Shown here one piece after another: positions 17,024 to 24,909 of a stretch of DNA of 64,000 bases; position 1 is the stretch's first letter, and every line of letters starts with the position of its first letter. The stretch covers positions 1 through 64,000 of the forward strand of contig OMYO01000007.1 of the NCBI GenBank assembly GCA_900315285.1, in the 5' to 3' direction. This DNA comes from an uncultured Eubacteriales bacterium (GTDB lineage: Bacteria > Bacillota > Clostridia > Oscillospirales > Acutalibacteraceae). A model generated the notes under the pieces. It was not told the origin of the DNA. It did no database searches and saw only the letters and a program-made list of their open reading frames with translations. A program made the position numbers and the translations under genes.

Positions 17024-19036
17024 ATGACACCGACGGAAAAGGACTGGAGGCTCCTCGACGAGGAGGGACAGAAGCTCCGTGTCTTCTCGCTGGAAAAGGC
17101 GGGGGCGGCCGTTCCGGACGCCATCGACATGCCTTCCGACATGGTATACCGGAAAAAGAACTGGAAGAGGGCCCTCGGTGGCCTTCAGTATGTGGACGAG
17201 GAGTGCAACACCTCCTGGTATCGGCAAATTGCCGCCCGATGGGCAGAACATGGCGACGAAGAGGCCATCTTCTACCGTGGTACCAGCATTTCCGGCAAGC
17301 AAATGCTTGACCGCGCCGACGCGGTGACCCGTTCCCTGCTCCATCTCGGTGTCGAGGCTGGCGAGGAAATTGCCTGCTGTATGGCCAATGTCCCAGAGCT
17401 GCTTTACCTTATGCTCGGGGCAAACCGTATCGGTGTAAAGCTCAACTTCCTCGGAACCGGAAAAGACCCTCTCTTTTTGGAGGACATCCTCACCAGCTGT
17501 TCTTCCAAGGTATTCTTTGCCACTGACAGTGAATATGAAGTCATTCAGGGAACCGTGGACCGGGCAGGCTTTGCCAGCAAAGTCCTCATCTCTCTGGCGG
17601 ACTCCCTTCCGGAGCGCCCGGACCTCTGCACCGGCTATGAGCCGGAGCTTGACGACTACTACCACTACCAGAATATGGCAGAGGAGTTTGTGGAAGAGGA
17701 CGACACCGCCATGCGGTTCTCTGACTTCCTGGACCTCGGCAAAAACTACGAGGGGCTCATTGTCGATGACGGGAATCTCGACACAGAATTCCTGGTCACC
17801 TACACATCCGGCTCCACAAAAACTGGATTTCCAAAACGAATGTACCACACAAACCGGTCTCTTATAGTGAGCGGTGTTTTCCACGACCCGCAGTGGAGTG
17901 GCAATCCCGCTGCACCCGGGTTTCGTGCTCTGGCACACATCCATACCGAGTCCAACACCAATCTCATTACAACCATCTCCGATGCGCTGTTCCAGAACTG
18001 GTCCGTGGCCATGGAGCCCGAGTATAACCGGGACATCTTTCTGGATATTCTCTACATGGACAAGCCCAATCTGGTGCCCGCTACCACGAGCTTTTACTTG
18101 AGAGCAGCACAGCAGTACTCCGTGGAAAAACGTTACCACGATGAGAACGGAAAGGGCCGCCGTATGCCCTGGCTGTTCTGCCCCATGGCTGTGGGGGAGG
18201 GGTGCACACCCGGTGAAGAGGCCTTTATCAACGCTTTCCTGAAGGAGTGCCATGCCGGAAGCGGTGTGAAACTTGGCGGAATCTTCCACAAGTCCCATGT
18301 GACCCTCGGCATAGGCGGGGGAGACACCGAACACGGCGGTATCTACTACACCCTCTGGAGGGCGAGCAAACAGAGAACCGCCGGATGGAAATTGCACGGG
18401 GACACCTACGGTATGAACCCGGTTCCCTATGCCCGCGTGACCTGCCTTCGCCGGACCTCGGAGGGCACCTATGTGGAGTGCGGATTCCACGAGTATGGCA
18501 TCGTTGTGGCCAACTCTGCATCGTCCCTCAGCCGATATGCTAACTTTGACCAGCTGAAGCGGAAGGTTATCACGGACTTTGCCGGAAACGACTGGCTCTC
18601 CTGCGATGTCTTCGGATACATTGATGATCTCGGCTGCGTCCACGTCAAAGACAGGGCTGACAGCACCATCACGCTGGAAGACGGTTCCCGCGTGCTCCCG
18701 TATGAAATTGTGGATGAAGCTGTTGCAGACTCTGACAATATCCTGTCCGCTGTTGTCACTCCCTGTGAGACGGGAGGGCGCATAGAGCTTGTTCTGAACC
18801 TGGAGTTCCGTCCCATGCATAAGGAGACGGAGCTTGGCATCCTGCAGGAGCTGGATCAGCGGCTCCGCATGGCGTTCCCGGACATTGCTGACCGGTTCCT
18901 GTACCGGAAATTTGACCTGGATCACCCATTCCCGGTCACCGGGAGCGGGAAACGGGATATCAACTCCGTCCAAAATCTCGGTGCGCGATTCACCTATCGT
19001 TTCCTCCGCAACCGCATGTACCCGGTCATAGGCTGA
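17024..19036 (+). CDS. AMP-binding (acyl-CoA synthetase-like) enzyme
   Basis: 670 aa member of the adenylate-forming ANL superfamily. The phosphate-binding loop reads TYTSGSTKTGFPK near residue 260, and the C-terminal domain ends with the catalytic lysine in PVTGSGKRD. It should activate a carboxylate with ATP. The usual YGxTE motif before the hinge is not seen; an IGGGDTEHG stretch occupies that area, so I cannot name the substrate or confirm CoA as acceptor. It is the last gene of the operon, 23 bases after rpoD with a GGAGGAG site. No clear terminator follows. Confidence 0.8.
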   Translation: MTPTEKDWRLLDEEGQKLRVFSLEKAGAAVPDAIDMPSDMVYRKKNWKRALGGLQYVDEECNTSWYRQIAARWAEHGDEEAIFYRGTSISGKQMLDRADAVTRSLLHLGVEAGEEIACCMANVPELLYLMLGANRIGVKLNFLGTGKDPLFLEDILTSCSSKVFFATDSEYEVIQGTVDRAGFASKVLISLADSLPERPDLCTGYEPELDDYYHYQNMAEEFVEEDDTAMRFSDFLDLGKNYEGLIVDDGNLDTEFLVTYTSGSTKTGFPKRMYHTNRSLIVSGVFHDPQWSGNPAAPGFRALAHIHTESNTNLITTISDALFQNWSVAMEPEYNRDIFLDILYMDKPNLVPATTSFYLRAAQQYSVEKRYHDENGKGRRMPWLFCPMAVGEGCTPGEEAFINAFLKECHAGSGVKLGGIFHKSHVTLGIGGGDTEHGGIYYTLWRASKQRTAGWKLHGDTYGMNPVPYARVTCLRRTSEGTYVECGFHEYGIVVANSASSLSRYANFDQLKRKVITDFAGNDWLSCDVFGYIDDLGCVHVKDRADSTITLEDGSRVLPYEIVDEAVADSDNILSAVVTPCETGGRIELVLNLEFRPMHKETELGILQELDQRLRMAFPDIADRFLYRKFDLDHPFPVTGSGKRDINSVQNLGARFTYRFLRNRMYPVIG

Positions 19037-19044
19037 TTTTGCAC

Positions 19045-19072
19045 TTGCACAATACAGACTTCCTGCTATAAT
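19045..19072 (+). promoter_or_regulatory. Promoter of the small exported protein gene
   Basis: TTGCAC (19045-19050) and TATAAT (19067-19072), 16 bp apart. Transcription from about 19080 gives a leader of some 134 bases before the start codon. Confidence 0.7.
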
Positions 19073-19130
19073 ACACAGATATTATGGTGCTGGTCATAGT
19101 CTGTTCATGGTTTATTGACCAAAATGCCAT

Positions 19131-19145
19131 ATAGTTGTAAACTAT
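19131..19145. promoter_or_regulatory. Palindrome in the leader of the small exported gene
   Basis: ATAGTT-GTA-AACTAT, a perfect 6-bp inverted repeat around three bases. A related inverted copy of the same core (TAGTTTACAA) lies just after the gene near 19634-19643. A second small hairpin (GACGCCC/GGGTGTC with a GAAA loop) follows at about 19158-19175. Confidence 0.4.
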
Positions 19146-19213
19146 TACCTGTAAGCAGACGCCCGAAAGGGTGTCCACTGTAGAATTTCAAAATTGAAAG
19201 GAATTGGTCCAAA

Positions 19214-19597
19214 ATGAAAAAAGTACTTAGCGTAGTTCTCGCACTTGCACTTGTCCTTGTTATGGGCGTTGTCTCTGCTTCCGCCGCTGATCTCAAGCTC
19301 GGCAGCAACTTCAAGGGTCTTGACTCCTTCAAGAGCCTTACCAAGACCTCCAGCGTCAAGGACGTTACTGGCACTAAGAAATCTGCTGCAGAGTCCACCA
19401 CTTGCGTTACCTCTGAGGTCGTAACCGAGAAGATCGAGGCTGCTGACGATGAGAACGGTGAGGACGCCAACGCTGCAGACAAGACCGCTGCCAACAAGAA
19501 GACTAAGATCGCCAACACCGGTGACGCCGGCATCGCTGCTGTAGCTGCTGTAGCCGCTGCTTCCGCTGCTGCTTTCGTAGTTGCCAAGAGAAAATAA
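19214..19597 (+). CDS. Small exported protein with sortase-type C-terminal tail
   Basis: 127 aa. Residues 1-24 form a signal peptide (KK, Leu/Val core, ASA-A cleavage). The mature part is short, Lys/Ser/Thr-rich then acidic, with no recognised domain. The C-terminus has the layout of a cell-wall sorting signal: IANTGD at about 99-104, an Ala/Val membrane stretch at 105-123, and a final KRK. IANTGD departs from LPxTG, so anchoring by sortase is inference; membrane retention alone is the alternative. Alanine is spelled mostly GCT/GCA, as in the highly expressed tuf, unlike most neighbours. Flanked by its own promoter and terminator. Confidence 0.75.
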   Translation: MKKVLSVVLALALVLVMGVVSASAADLKLGSNFKGLDSFKSLTKTSSVKDVTGTKKSAAESTTCVTSEVVTEKIEAADDENGEDANAADKTAANKKTKIANTGDAGIAAVAAVAAASAAAFVVAKRK

Positions 19598-19652
19598 GTC
19601 AGTTATCCACTGACCCTTCAAACTGTAAGTTAATAGTTTACAATTCATAGGG

Positions 19653-19689
19653 AAGGCAGAAATCGGTTCTCCGGTTTCTGCCTTTTTTG
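19653..19689 (+). terminator. Terminator of the small exported protein gene
   Basis: AAGGCAGAAA pairs with TTTCTGCCTT, with an inner CGG/CCG extension and a TTCT loop, followed by six T. Confidence 0.9.
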
Positions 19690-19766
19690 TCCGCAAAATG
19701 CCGATGAATGTGGAAAAATATTACCGTTTTATTAAACATCGGTAAAAAATTGTGCAAATTGCAGAC

Positions 19767-19796
19767 TTGCAGTATTTGTACTAACAGGAATAGAAT
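19767..19796 (+). promoter_or_regulatory. Probable promoter of the first SGNH hydrolase gene
   Basis: TTGCAG (19767-19772) and TAGAAT (19791-19796), 18 bp apart, about 56 bases before the start codon. Confidence 0.45.
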
Positions 19797-19851
19797 ATAA
19801 AGGTTCGTTAGGCGAAAAAGCTATAGAACAGAGAAGAGGAGTTTTGGAAAA

Positions 19852-21015
19852 ATGAAGAATGTCACTAGAAGAGTGCTCTCTGCAGTACTCGCTCTCGTCA
19901 TGTCGCTCTCCGTTCTCAGTGTCTGCGTCTTTGCCGCAACGCCGGAGAATGTAAAGCGCTACAGAAACTATGTTGCCATCGGAGACAGCATCGGCTCTGG
20001 TTTTGGCCGTCCTGACTACAACAAGCAGGGCAAAATGGTCGTCTGGGGCCAGCGCATTGAGGGCGCCTATCCGTCCTATGTCGCTGACTGGACCCATGCC
20101 AAACTCACCATGAGACAAATGCCCGGCTACACCACCGCAGCCCTCCGCTATGAACTGGACGACAGCTACAAAATGCATGACTGGGAGGTCCATGAGCTCC
20201 CGAACTTTACGGGCGGTGCCTATGACAAGGAATTCCTGGACAACATGAAGCAGGATTTCCGTGACAACATCCGTAAGTCCGACCTCATCACTCTTGACAT
20301 CGGAATCAACGACACCTGGTACAGCACCATCTCTCTCATCTACTACATTGCAGAGTATGCCACCAATCCGAACCTCAAGTACGGAGACACCCGTGGAACT
20401 CTGGACCAGGAGCTCGCCAAGTACGGCTCCATGGAGACAGTTGTGAGAAATGCGCTTGCCTATCTCGACGGCTTCGCCACCAACCCTGCACAGTGGGCAC
20501 ATTTCTGGGCTCTCTGGGGTCAGAACGTCACTTCCTATCTGACTTCTTTCCAGAACAACTATGACGCCATCGTAAAGGCTATCTTCAAGTATAACCCGAA
20601 GGCCACAGTAGTTGCTGTAGGCGGTTACAACCCCTACAAGGACTGGAAGATCACCAGCATGGACGGCCTTAAGTACACCTTCAACATCACCGAAGATGGA
20701 AAGCCGTACACCATGACTCTTTCCGACGGCAAGAATGTCGTCATCCCCGGAAAGACCACCATCCGCAGCGGTATTGCTGCTACCCCGCAGGGCATGTACG
20801 ACATCTACAATGCAATTCGTGAGAGCTACACCGCCGTTTATCCGGGCCAGTATTTCTATGCTGACGTTCCGGACACGGAGATGATGGGCGGCCTCGCAGT
20901 CTCCCTCTACGAGTTCTCCAGCATGGATGACAGCAGCTTCAACCCGCATCCGACTGCTGCTGGACACAAGTACATGGCAGAGCAGATCGTCAAACAGCTT
21001 CCCTCCCGTAACTGA
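19852..21015 (+). CDS. Exported SGNH/GDSL hydrolase, paralogue A1
   Basis: 387 aa. After a signal peptide (about residues 1-28, VFAA cleavage) comes an SGNH-fold esterase: block I AIGDSIGSG with the nucleophile Ser46, a block II Gly in MPGYTTAALRY, block III GIND at 151-154, and the catalytic His366 in NPHPTAAGH. Such enzymes remove acyl or acetyl groups from lipids or polysaccharides; the substrate here is unknown. In most SGNH enzymes an Asp lies three residues before the His; here that position is Phe and the nearest residue is Asn. First of four tandem paralogues, closest to the fourth. It is separated from the second by a terminator. Confidence 0.88.
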   Translation: MKNVTRRVLSAVLALVMSLSVLSVCVFAATPENVKRYRNYVAIGDSIGSGFGRPDYNKQGKMVVWGQRIEGAYPSYVADWTHAKLTMRQMPGYTTAALRYELDDSYKMHDWEVHELPNFTGGAYDKEFLDNMKQDFRDNIRKSDLITLDIGINDTWYSTISLIYYIAEYATNPNLKYGDTRGTLDQELAKYGSMETVVRNALAYLDGFATNPAQWAHFWALWGQNVTSYLTSFQNNYDAIVKAIFKYNPKATVVAVGGYNPYKDWKITSMDGLKYTFNITEDGKPYTMTLSDGKNVVIPGKTTIRSGIAATPQGMYDIYNAIRESYTAVYPGQYFYADVPDTEMMGGLAVSLYEFSSMDDSSFNPHPTAAGHKYMAEQIVKQLPSRN

Positions 21016-21041
21016 GGACCGAAATCTGGTTGAAGATTCCC

Positions 21042-21072
21042 ACGGATCGTCCATTTGGACGGTCCGTTTTTC
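21042..21072 (+). terminator. Terminator after SGNH paralogue A1
   Basis: ACGGATCGTCC pairs with GGACGGTCCGT (one G-T pair) around an ATTT loop, followed by a short T run. Confidence 0.85.
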
Positions 21073-21117
21073 TGCCTTTAAGGGAAAATAAAGTTATAGA
21101 TGTTACATTTATGCAGA

Positions 21118-21132
21118 TGAGTTGTTAACTCA
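21118..21132. promoter_or_regulatory. Palindrome upstream of SGNH paralogue B1
   Basis: TGAGTT-GTT-AACTCA, 6-bp arms around three bases, followed at once by a second small inverted repeat ATGC-AAAATA-GCAT. It has the same layout and core (AGTTGTnAACT) as the palindrome at 19131. Possible operator or leader hairpin. Confidence 0.4.
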
Positions 21133-21171
21133 ATGCAAAATAGCATTTTAGGGAAAAGGAGATAGATATCC

Positions 21172-22209
21172 ATGAAAAAACTTGTGAAGAGGCTCCTGGC
21201 GGTTCTCATGGCTCTTGCCATGATGGCTACAGTCCTCAGCACAGTAGCGTTTGCGGCAACCCCGCAGAATGTGAAGCAGTATAAGAGCTATGTCTCTCTC
21301 GGTGACAGCATTGCCGCCGGTTTCTCCATGCCGGACTATCTGAACAAGAGACATGGCAAATATGTCATTGACCCGCAGCGCATAGAGGGCAGCTACCCGG
21401 CACTTATTGCAGACACGCTCAAGGTCAAGAATTTCTATCCGTATGCCTGCCCGGGTTACCGCTCCAATGAGCTGCGTTTCCTGCTGGACAACAACTATGA
21501 GGGTGACTATATTACCCAGAAATGGGTCGCCACTCTGTCCCACCTGGACTCCAACACTCTCGAGGGCATGAATGCCCGTCGCCCGGCCTATCAGAATGCC
21601 GTGAAGACCTCTGATGTTATGACGCTGGATATCGGTCTCAATGACACCTGGCTTCCCGTCATGGGCGCCATCCAGGAAATCATGTATCAGGGCGACCCGG
21701 CCAAGAGTGTGGAGCAAATGGAGAAAGATGGCGCCGAGGCCTCCAACGACCTCGACTCTGTCATGAAGGATCTCTCAGTCATCATGACCTCTCCCATCTA
21801 TGCACCGAAACTCATTGATGCCACCTATAAGATCCTCACCATGTCGGATTATCTCGAGAACTACGAGGCCATTGTCAATCGTATTTATGAGCTGAACCCG
21901 AACATCACCATCTGCGCCCTTTCCACTTATAACCCATTCCGCGACTGGCCGGAGGCCTGGGCCGCACCTCTGAAGCAGGCTGCCCAGAAGGCACTCTATG
22001 ACAAGATGAATAACCAGAAGAAGGAATTTGCCCAGAAGTATGGCGACAAGTTCCTGTACATTGATATCAACGACCTTCCTCCGGTCCGCCATGACTCCTT
22101 CGAGAAAGTTCTCGCCACTGGCAGCATGGGTATGTGGGACCCGCATCCCACCGAGGCAGGCCACAAGTACATCGCCGACAAAGTCATTGAGGCTCTGCCG
22201 ACCAAATAA
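21172..22209 (+). CDS. Exported SGNH/GDSL hydrolase, paralogue B1
   Basis: 345 aa. Signal peptide at about residues 1-28, then SGNH blocks: SLGDSIAAG with Ser46, CPGYRSNELRF, DIGLNDTW with the Gly-x-Asn-Asp of block III, and WDPHPTEAGH with His325. Here an Asp stands two residues before the His, unlike paralogues A1 and A2. It shares an operon with B2, whose start lies 21 bases downstream. AAAGGAG site before the ATG. Closest to B2, with the same RIEGSYPxL segment after block I. Substrate unknown; acyl or acetyl ester hydrolysis is likely from the family. Confidence 0.88.
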   Translation: MKKLVKRLLAVLMALAMMATVLSTVAFAATPQNVKQYKSYVSLGDSIAAGFSMPDYLNKRHGKYVIDPQRIEGSYPALIADTLKVKNFYPYACPGYRSNELRFLLDNNYEGDYITQKWVATLSHLDSNTLEGMNARRPAYQNAVKTSDVMTLDIGLNDTWLPVMGAIQEIMYQGDPAKSVEQMEKDGAEASNDLDSVMKDLSVIMTSPIYAPKLIDATYKILTMSDYLENYEAIVNRIYELNPNITICALSTYNPFRDWPEAWAAPLKQAAQKALYDKMNNQKKEFAQKYGDKFLYIDINDLPPVRHDSFEKVLATGSMGMWDPHPTEAGHKYIADKVIEALPTK

Positions 22210-22230
22210 GTCATCAGGAGCAGTACATTT

Positions 22231-23247
22231 ATGAAGAAGACATTTCGTAAAATCATATCCGCCGTTCTGGCTCTGGCCATGGTGCTCGCTGTTATGAGCA
22301 CCAGTGCCTTTGCCGCCACGGGTGGAGTGAAACATTATAAAGCAGTCACCTCGTTGGGCGACAGTATTGCGGTCGGATTTTCCATGCCAGACTACGCTAC
22401 GAAGTCCGGAGACAAGTTCGTCCTCAATAAAGTTCCCATCGACGGGAGTTACCCGCTCCTGGTCTCCCAGGCTGTGGGTGCGGAGCGGTTTCATCCGCTG
22501 GCCCAGTGCGGTTATCGCACCGTAGAGCTCCGCATGGCCCTCGACCCCGCCTATGAGGGGGACATTGTGGCCAAGAGATGGCAGGCGAGACTCTCCAATG
22601 CCCCGGAGTACACCTATGAATATCTCCGTGGACAGTATCCGGAATATGAGGAGGCCATCAAGGACTCGGATCTTGTCCTCCTGGATATCGGCTTCAACGA
22701 CACCTGGCTCACGGTTCTCGGAACCCTCGTCAACATCATTGAAGAGACCCCGAACACCGAGAGCACCATGGAGACCCTCGACGATGCCGTGGAGCACCTC
22801 GGTTCCATTGAAAACGTTTTCAATTACGTCATGTTCAAGGTTCAGCAGACCCCGTCCTACATTGACAGCCTCTCCAAGGCTCTCATGAATGAGGTCACTT
22901 TGCAGGAAATCACCGAGAACTATGACGCCATTGTCAAGAGAATCTATGCCATCAACCCGAAGACCACCATTGTGGCAGTTAGCTCGTTCAACCCGTACAG
23001 GGACTGGACAGACGTACCTGGCCTTGCACAGGTCACGCAGAAACTTCTCTATGACCGTATCAACGCTTTGAAAGCTTCCTATGCGGATCCCTACGGCAGT
23101 CAGTATATTTATGTAAATGCTCCTGATGTCGAGGCACGTACCAGAAAGGGAATGGATGCTCTCAGAGGCGGCTGGGACCCGCATCCCACTGAGGCAGGTC
23201 ACCAGTACATCGCCAATCAGATCATCGCTGCCCTCCCGCGTGCATAA
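22231..23247 (+). CDS. Exported SGNH/GDSL hydrolase, paralogue B2
   Basis: 338 aa. Signal peptide (about residues 1-29), catalytic Ser45 in SLGDSIAVG, block II QCGYRTVELRM, block III DIGFNDTW, and His318 in WDPHPTEAGH. Second gene of the B1-B2 operon, sharing its promoter and ended by the terminator at 23262-23296. It is shorter than the A-type paralogues because it lacks their long mid-protein insertion around a GGYNPYKDW-type segment. Otherwise as for B1: a predicted extracellular esterase with unknown substrate. Confidence 0.88.
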   Translation: MKKTFRKIISAVLALAMVLAVMSTSAFAATGGVKHYKAVTSLGDSIAVGFSMPDYATKSGDKFVLNKVPIDGSYPLLVSQAVGAERFHPLAQCGYRTVELRMALDPAYEGDIVAKRWQARLSNAPEYTYEYLRGQYPEYEEAIKDSDLVLLDIGFNDTWLTVLGTLVNIIEETPNTESTMETLDDAVEHLGSIENVFNYVMFKVQQTPSYIDSLSKALMNEVTLQEITENYDAIVKRIYAINPKTTIVAVSSFNPYRDWTDVPGLAQVTQKLLYDRINALKASYADPYGSQYIYVNAPDVEARTRKGMDALRGGWDPHPTEAGHQYIANQIIAALPRA

Positions 23248-23261
23248 ATAAACAAAAATTT

Positions 23262-23296
23262 AAGGCCGTTTCGCTTGGGCGATGCGGCCCTTTTTT
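23262..23296 (+). terminator. Terminator of the SGNH B1-B2 operon
   Basis: AAGGCCG pairs with CGGCCCTT (one bulge), with an inner TCGC/GCGA stem and a T run of six. Confidence 0.85.
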
Positions 23297-23378
23297 AAAT
23301 TCAGAGTATTTTAATGCACATTCTGTAACATGTTTGTTAAATAAGGAGCAGTAAGGGCTCTGGAAAGGATAAAGAACA

Positions 23379-24536
23379 ATGAAGAAGGTAAAGAAGATAC
23401 TGGCGGCTGTTCTGGCGCTCGCCATGGCGCTGGCGGTCCTCAGCACAACGGCCTTTGCGGCCACACCGAATACGGTGAAACATTATAAGAGATATCTCGC
23501 CCTCGGAGACAGTATCGGTTCCGGTTTCGGCCAGCCCGACTATAACAAACAGGGCAAAATGGTGGTCTGGGGACAGCGCATTCCCGGCAACTATGCTGAC
23601 TGGGTCTCCAAATGGACCGGCTCCAGCCTCACCATGCGCTGCATGCCCGGTTACACCACAGCCTGCCTGCGCTACGAGCTGGACGACACCTATCAAATGC
23701 ATGATTGGGAGGTTCATGAGCTCCCGAACTTCACGAGCAACGCCTATGATAAAGAGTTCCTCGACAATATGAAGTCGGACTTCAAGAACAATGTCCGCAA
23801 CTCCGACCTCATCACTCTTGACATCGGAATCAACGACACCTGGTACAGTACCATCTCCCTCATCTATTACATTGCTGAGTCTGCCACAAACTCGAATCTC
23901 AAGTATGGCGACACCCGCGGCACTCTGGACGAGGAGCTTGCCAAGTATGGCTCCATGGGAACTGTACTCCGCAACGCTGCTGCTTATCTTGATGGCTTCG
24001 CCACAAACCCGGCCAAGTGGGCCCAGTTCTGGATGCTCTGGGGCGAGAACGTGGCTTCCTATCTCACATCGTTTCAGGAGAACTATGACGCCATCGTCCG
24101 CAACATCTTCGCTCTGAACCCGAACGCAACCGTAGTTGCTGTCGGCGGATATAATCCGTATAAGGATTGGAACATTACTCCTATCGACGGACCTATTGGT
24201 GCGGTCAACATTACTGACAACGGTAAGGCACAGTCCATTGCCCTTGCCAATGGCAGCCGCATCGTGGTACCGGGACAGCTCAATATCCGTGCTGGCATCT
24301 CTGCCATCCCGCAGCCCATGTATGACCTGTACAACGCCATCCGTGAGTGCTACACCGACGTCTATCCGGGCCATTACTTCTATGCAGATGTTCCGGACAC
24401 CGAGATGATCGGCGGCCTGGCTGTTTCCCTTTATGAGTTCTCCAGCCTTGACGACTCCGGCTTCAACCCGCATCCGACCGCTGCCGGCCATAAATACATG
24501 GCAGAGCAGATTGTCGGTGCTCTTCCGAATGCCTGA
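23379..24536 (+). CDS. Exported SGNH/GDSL hydrolase, paralogue A2
   Basis: 385 aa and very similar to A1 throughout, for example GSGFGQPDYNKQGKMVVWGQ and the DIGINDTWYSTISLIYYIAE block. Signal peptide about residues 1-28, nucleophile Ser45, block III GIND, and His365 in FNPHPTAAGH, again without the usual Asp three residues before the His. An inverted repeat TAACA-TGTT-TGTTA (23326-23339) lies 40 bases before the ATG. It is transcribed separately from B2 and is followed by the hairpin at 24582. Confidence 0.88.
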   Translation: MKKVKKILAAVLALAMALAVLSTTAFAATPNTVKHYKRYLALGDSIGSGFGQPDYNKQGKMVVWGQRIPGNYADWVSKWTGSSLTMRCMPGYTTACLRYELDDTYQMHDWEVHELPNFTSNAYDKEFLDNMKSDFKNNVRNSDLITLDIGINDTWYSTISLIYYIAESATNSNLKYGDTRGTLDEELAKYGSMGTVLRNAAAYLDGFATNPAKWAQFWMLWGENVASYLTSFQENYDAIVRNIFALNPNATVVAVGGYNPYKDWNITPIDGPIGAVNITDNGKAQSIALANGSRIVVPGQLNIRAGISAIPQPMYDLYNAIRECYTDVYPGHYFYADVPDTEMIGGLAVSLYEFSSLDDSGFNPHPTAAGHKYMAEQIVGALPNA

Positions 24537-24581
24537 CCTGTAATATCGGCCTTTATTAGCAACACACCGAAATAAAAAAGG

Positions 24582-24628
24582 GATGTACCGAAATGGGGGT
24601 TACTCCATTCTGGTGCATCTTCTTTTTG
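24582..24628 (+). terminator. Terminator after SGNH paralogue A2
   Basis: A long hairpin with arms GATGTACCGAAATGG and CCATTCTGGTGCATC (a few mismatches and G-T pairs), followed by a T-rich tail. Confidence 0.7.
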
Positions 24629-24646
24629 TAAGGTTTATAAGGACAA

Positions 24647-24813
24647 CTCATACCTAATACTCAGATTAAGGTGGCCTAGTATGAGTAAAATTCGATAGTA
24701 CGCAACCAATCTCATACCTTCCAGAGTGAAAACCTTTTGAAGGTATGAGTTGATATTGGTATTGGTCGGCCTGACTCATACTTTGTGACGTAAAAAACCT
24801 TACTTGATATGAG
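24647..24813. repeat. Three-unit array of CTCATACC / GGTATGAG inverted repeats, period 64 bp
   Basis: Left arms CTCATAC[C/T] are at 24647-24654, 24711-24718 and 24775-24782. Right arms, variants of GGTATGAG, are at 24678-24685 (AGTATGAG), 24742-24749 (exact) and 24806-24813 (GATATGAG). In every unit the arms are separated by exactly 23 bp, and units start exactly 64 bp apart. The middle unit has an extended perfect 11-bp arm (CTCATACCTTC). The 23-bp interiors and the 25-bp linkers differ between units. The geometry matches the array at 54830-55120. Confidence 0.85.
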
Positions 24814-24847
24814 TTGCCCGCGCCAGCTGCAATTTATATAAGGATAG

Positions 24848-24889
24848 AAAAAAGGAGCCGCATCATTTACCAATGATACGACTCCTTTT
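24848..24889. terminator. Two-way terminator after ndk
   Basis: AAAAAAGGAG...CTCCTTTT hairpin with an inner CGCATCATT/AATGATACG stem. The A run on one side and T run on the other allow termination in both directions; on the minus strand it ends ndk. Confidence 0.85.
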
Positions 24890-24909
24890 AACGTGTTACT
24901 GCAATTTTA

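Larger units (their letters stand above)
24537..24909. other. Gene-free stretch between SGNH A2 and ndk
   Basis: No gene is visible in either strand. The stretch holds a terminator (24582-24628), the three-unit inverted-repeat array (24647-24813), and a two-way terminator (24848-24889). The array lies between two terminators facing it from both sides, so it appears insulated from the neighbouring transcripts. Confidence 0.7.

Noticed and set aside
16997-18973. 658-aa open frame opposite the AMP-binding gene
   Set aside because: Antisense shadow. The plus-strand gene has the ribosome binding site, conserved motifs and operon context.
19131-19646. Insertion element flanked by terminal inverted repeats around the small exported gene
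   Set aside because: The inverted copies are short and imperfect, there is no transposase, and the flanking sequence is an ordinary promoter and terminator.
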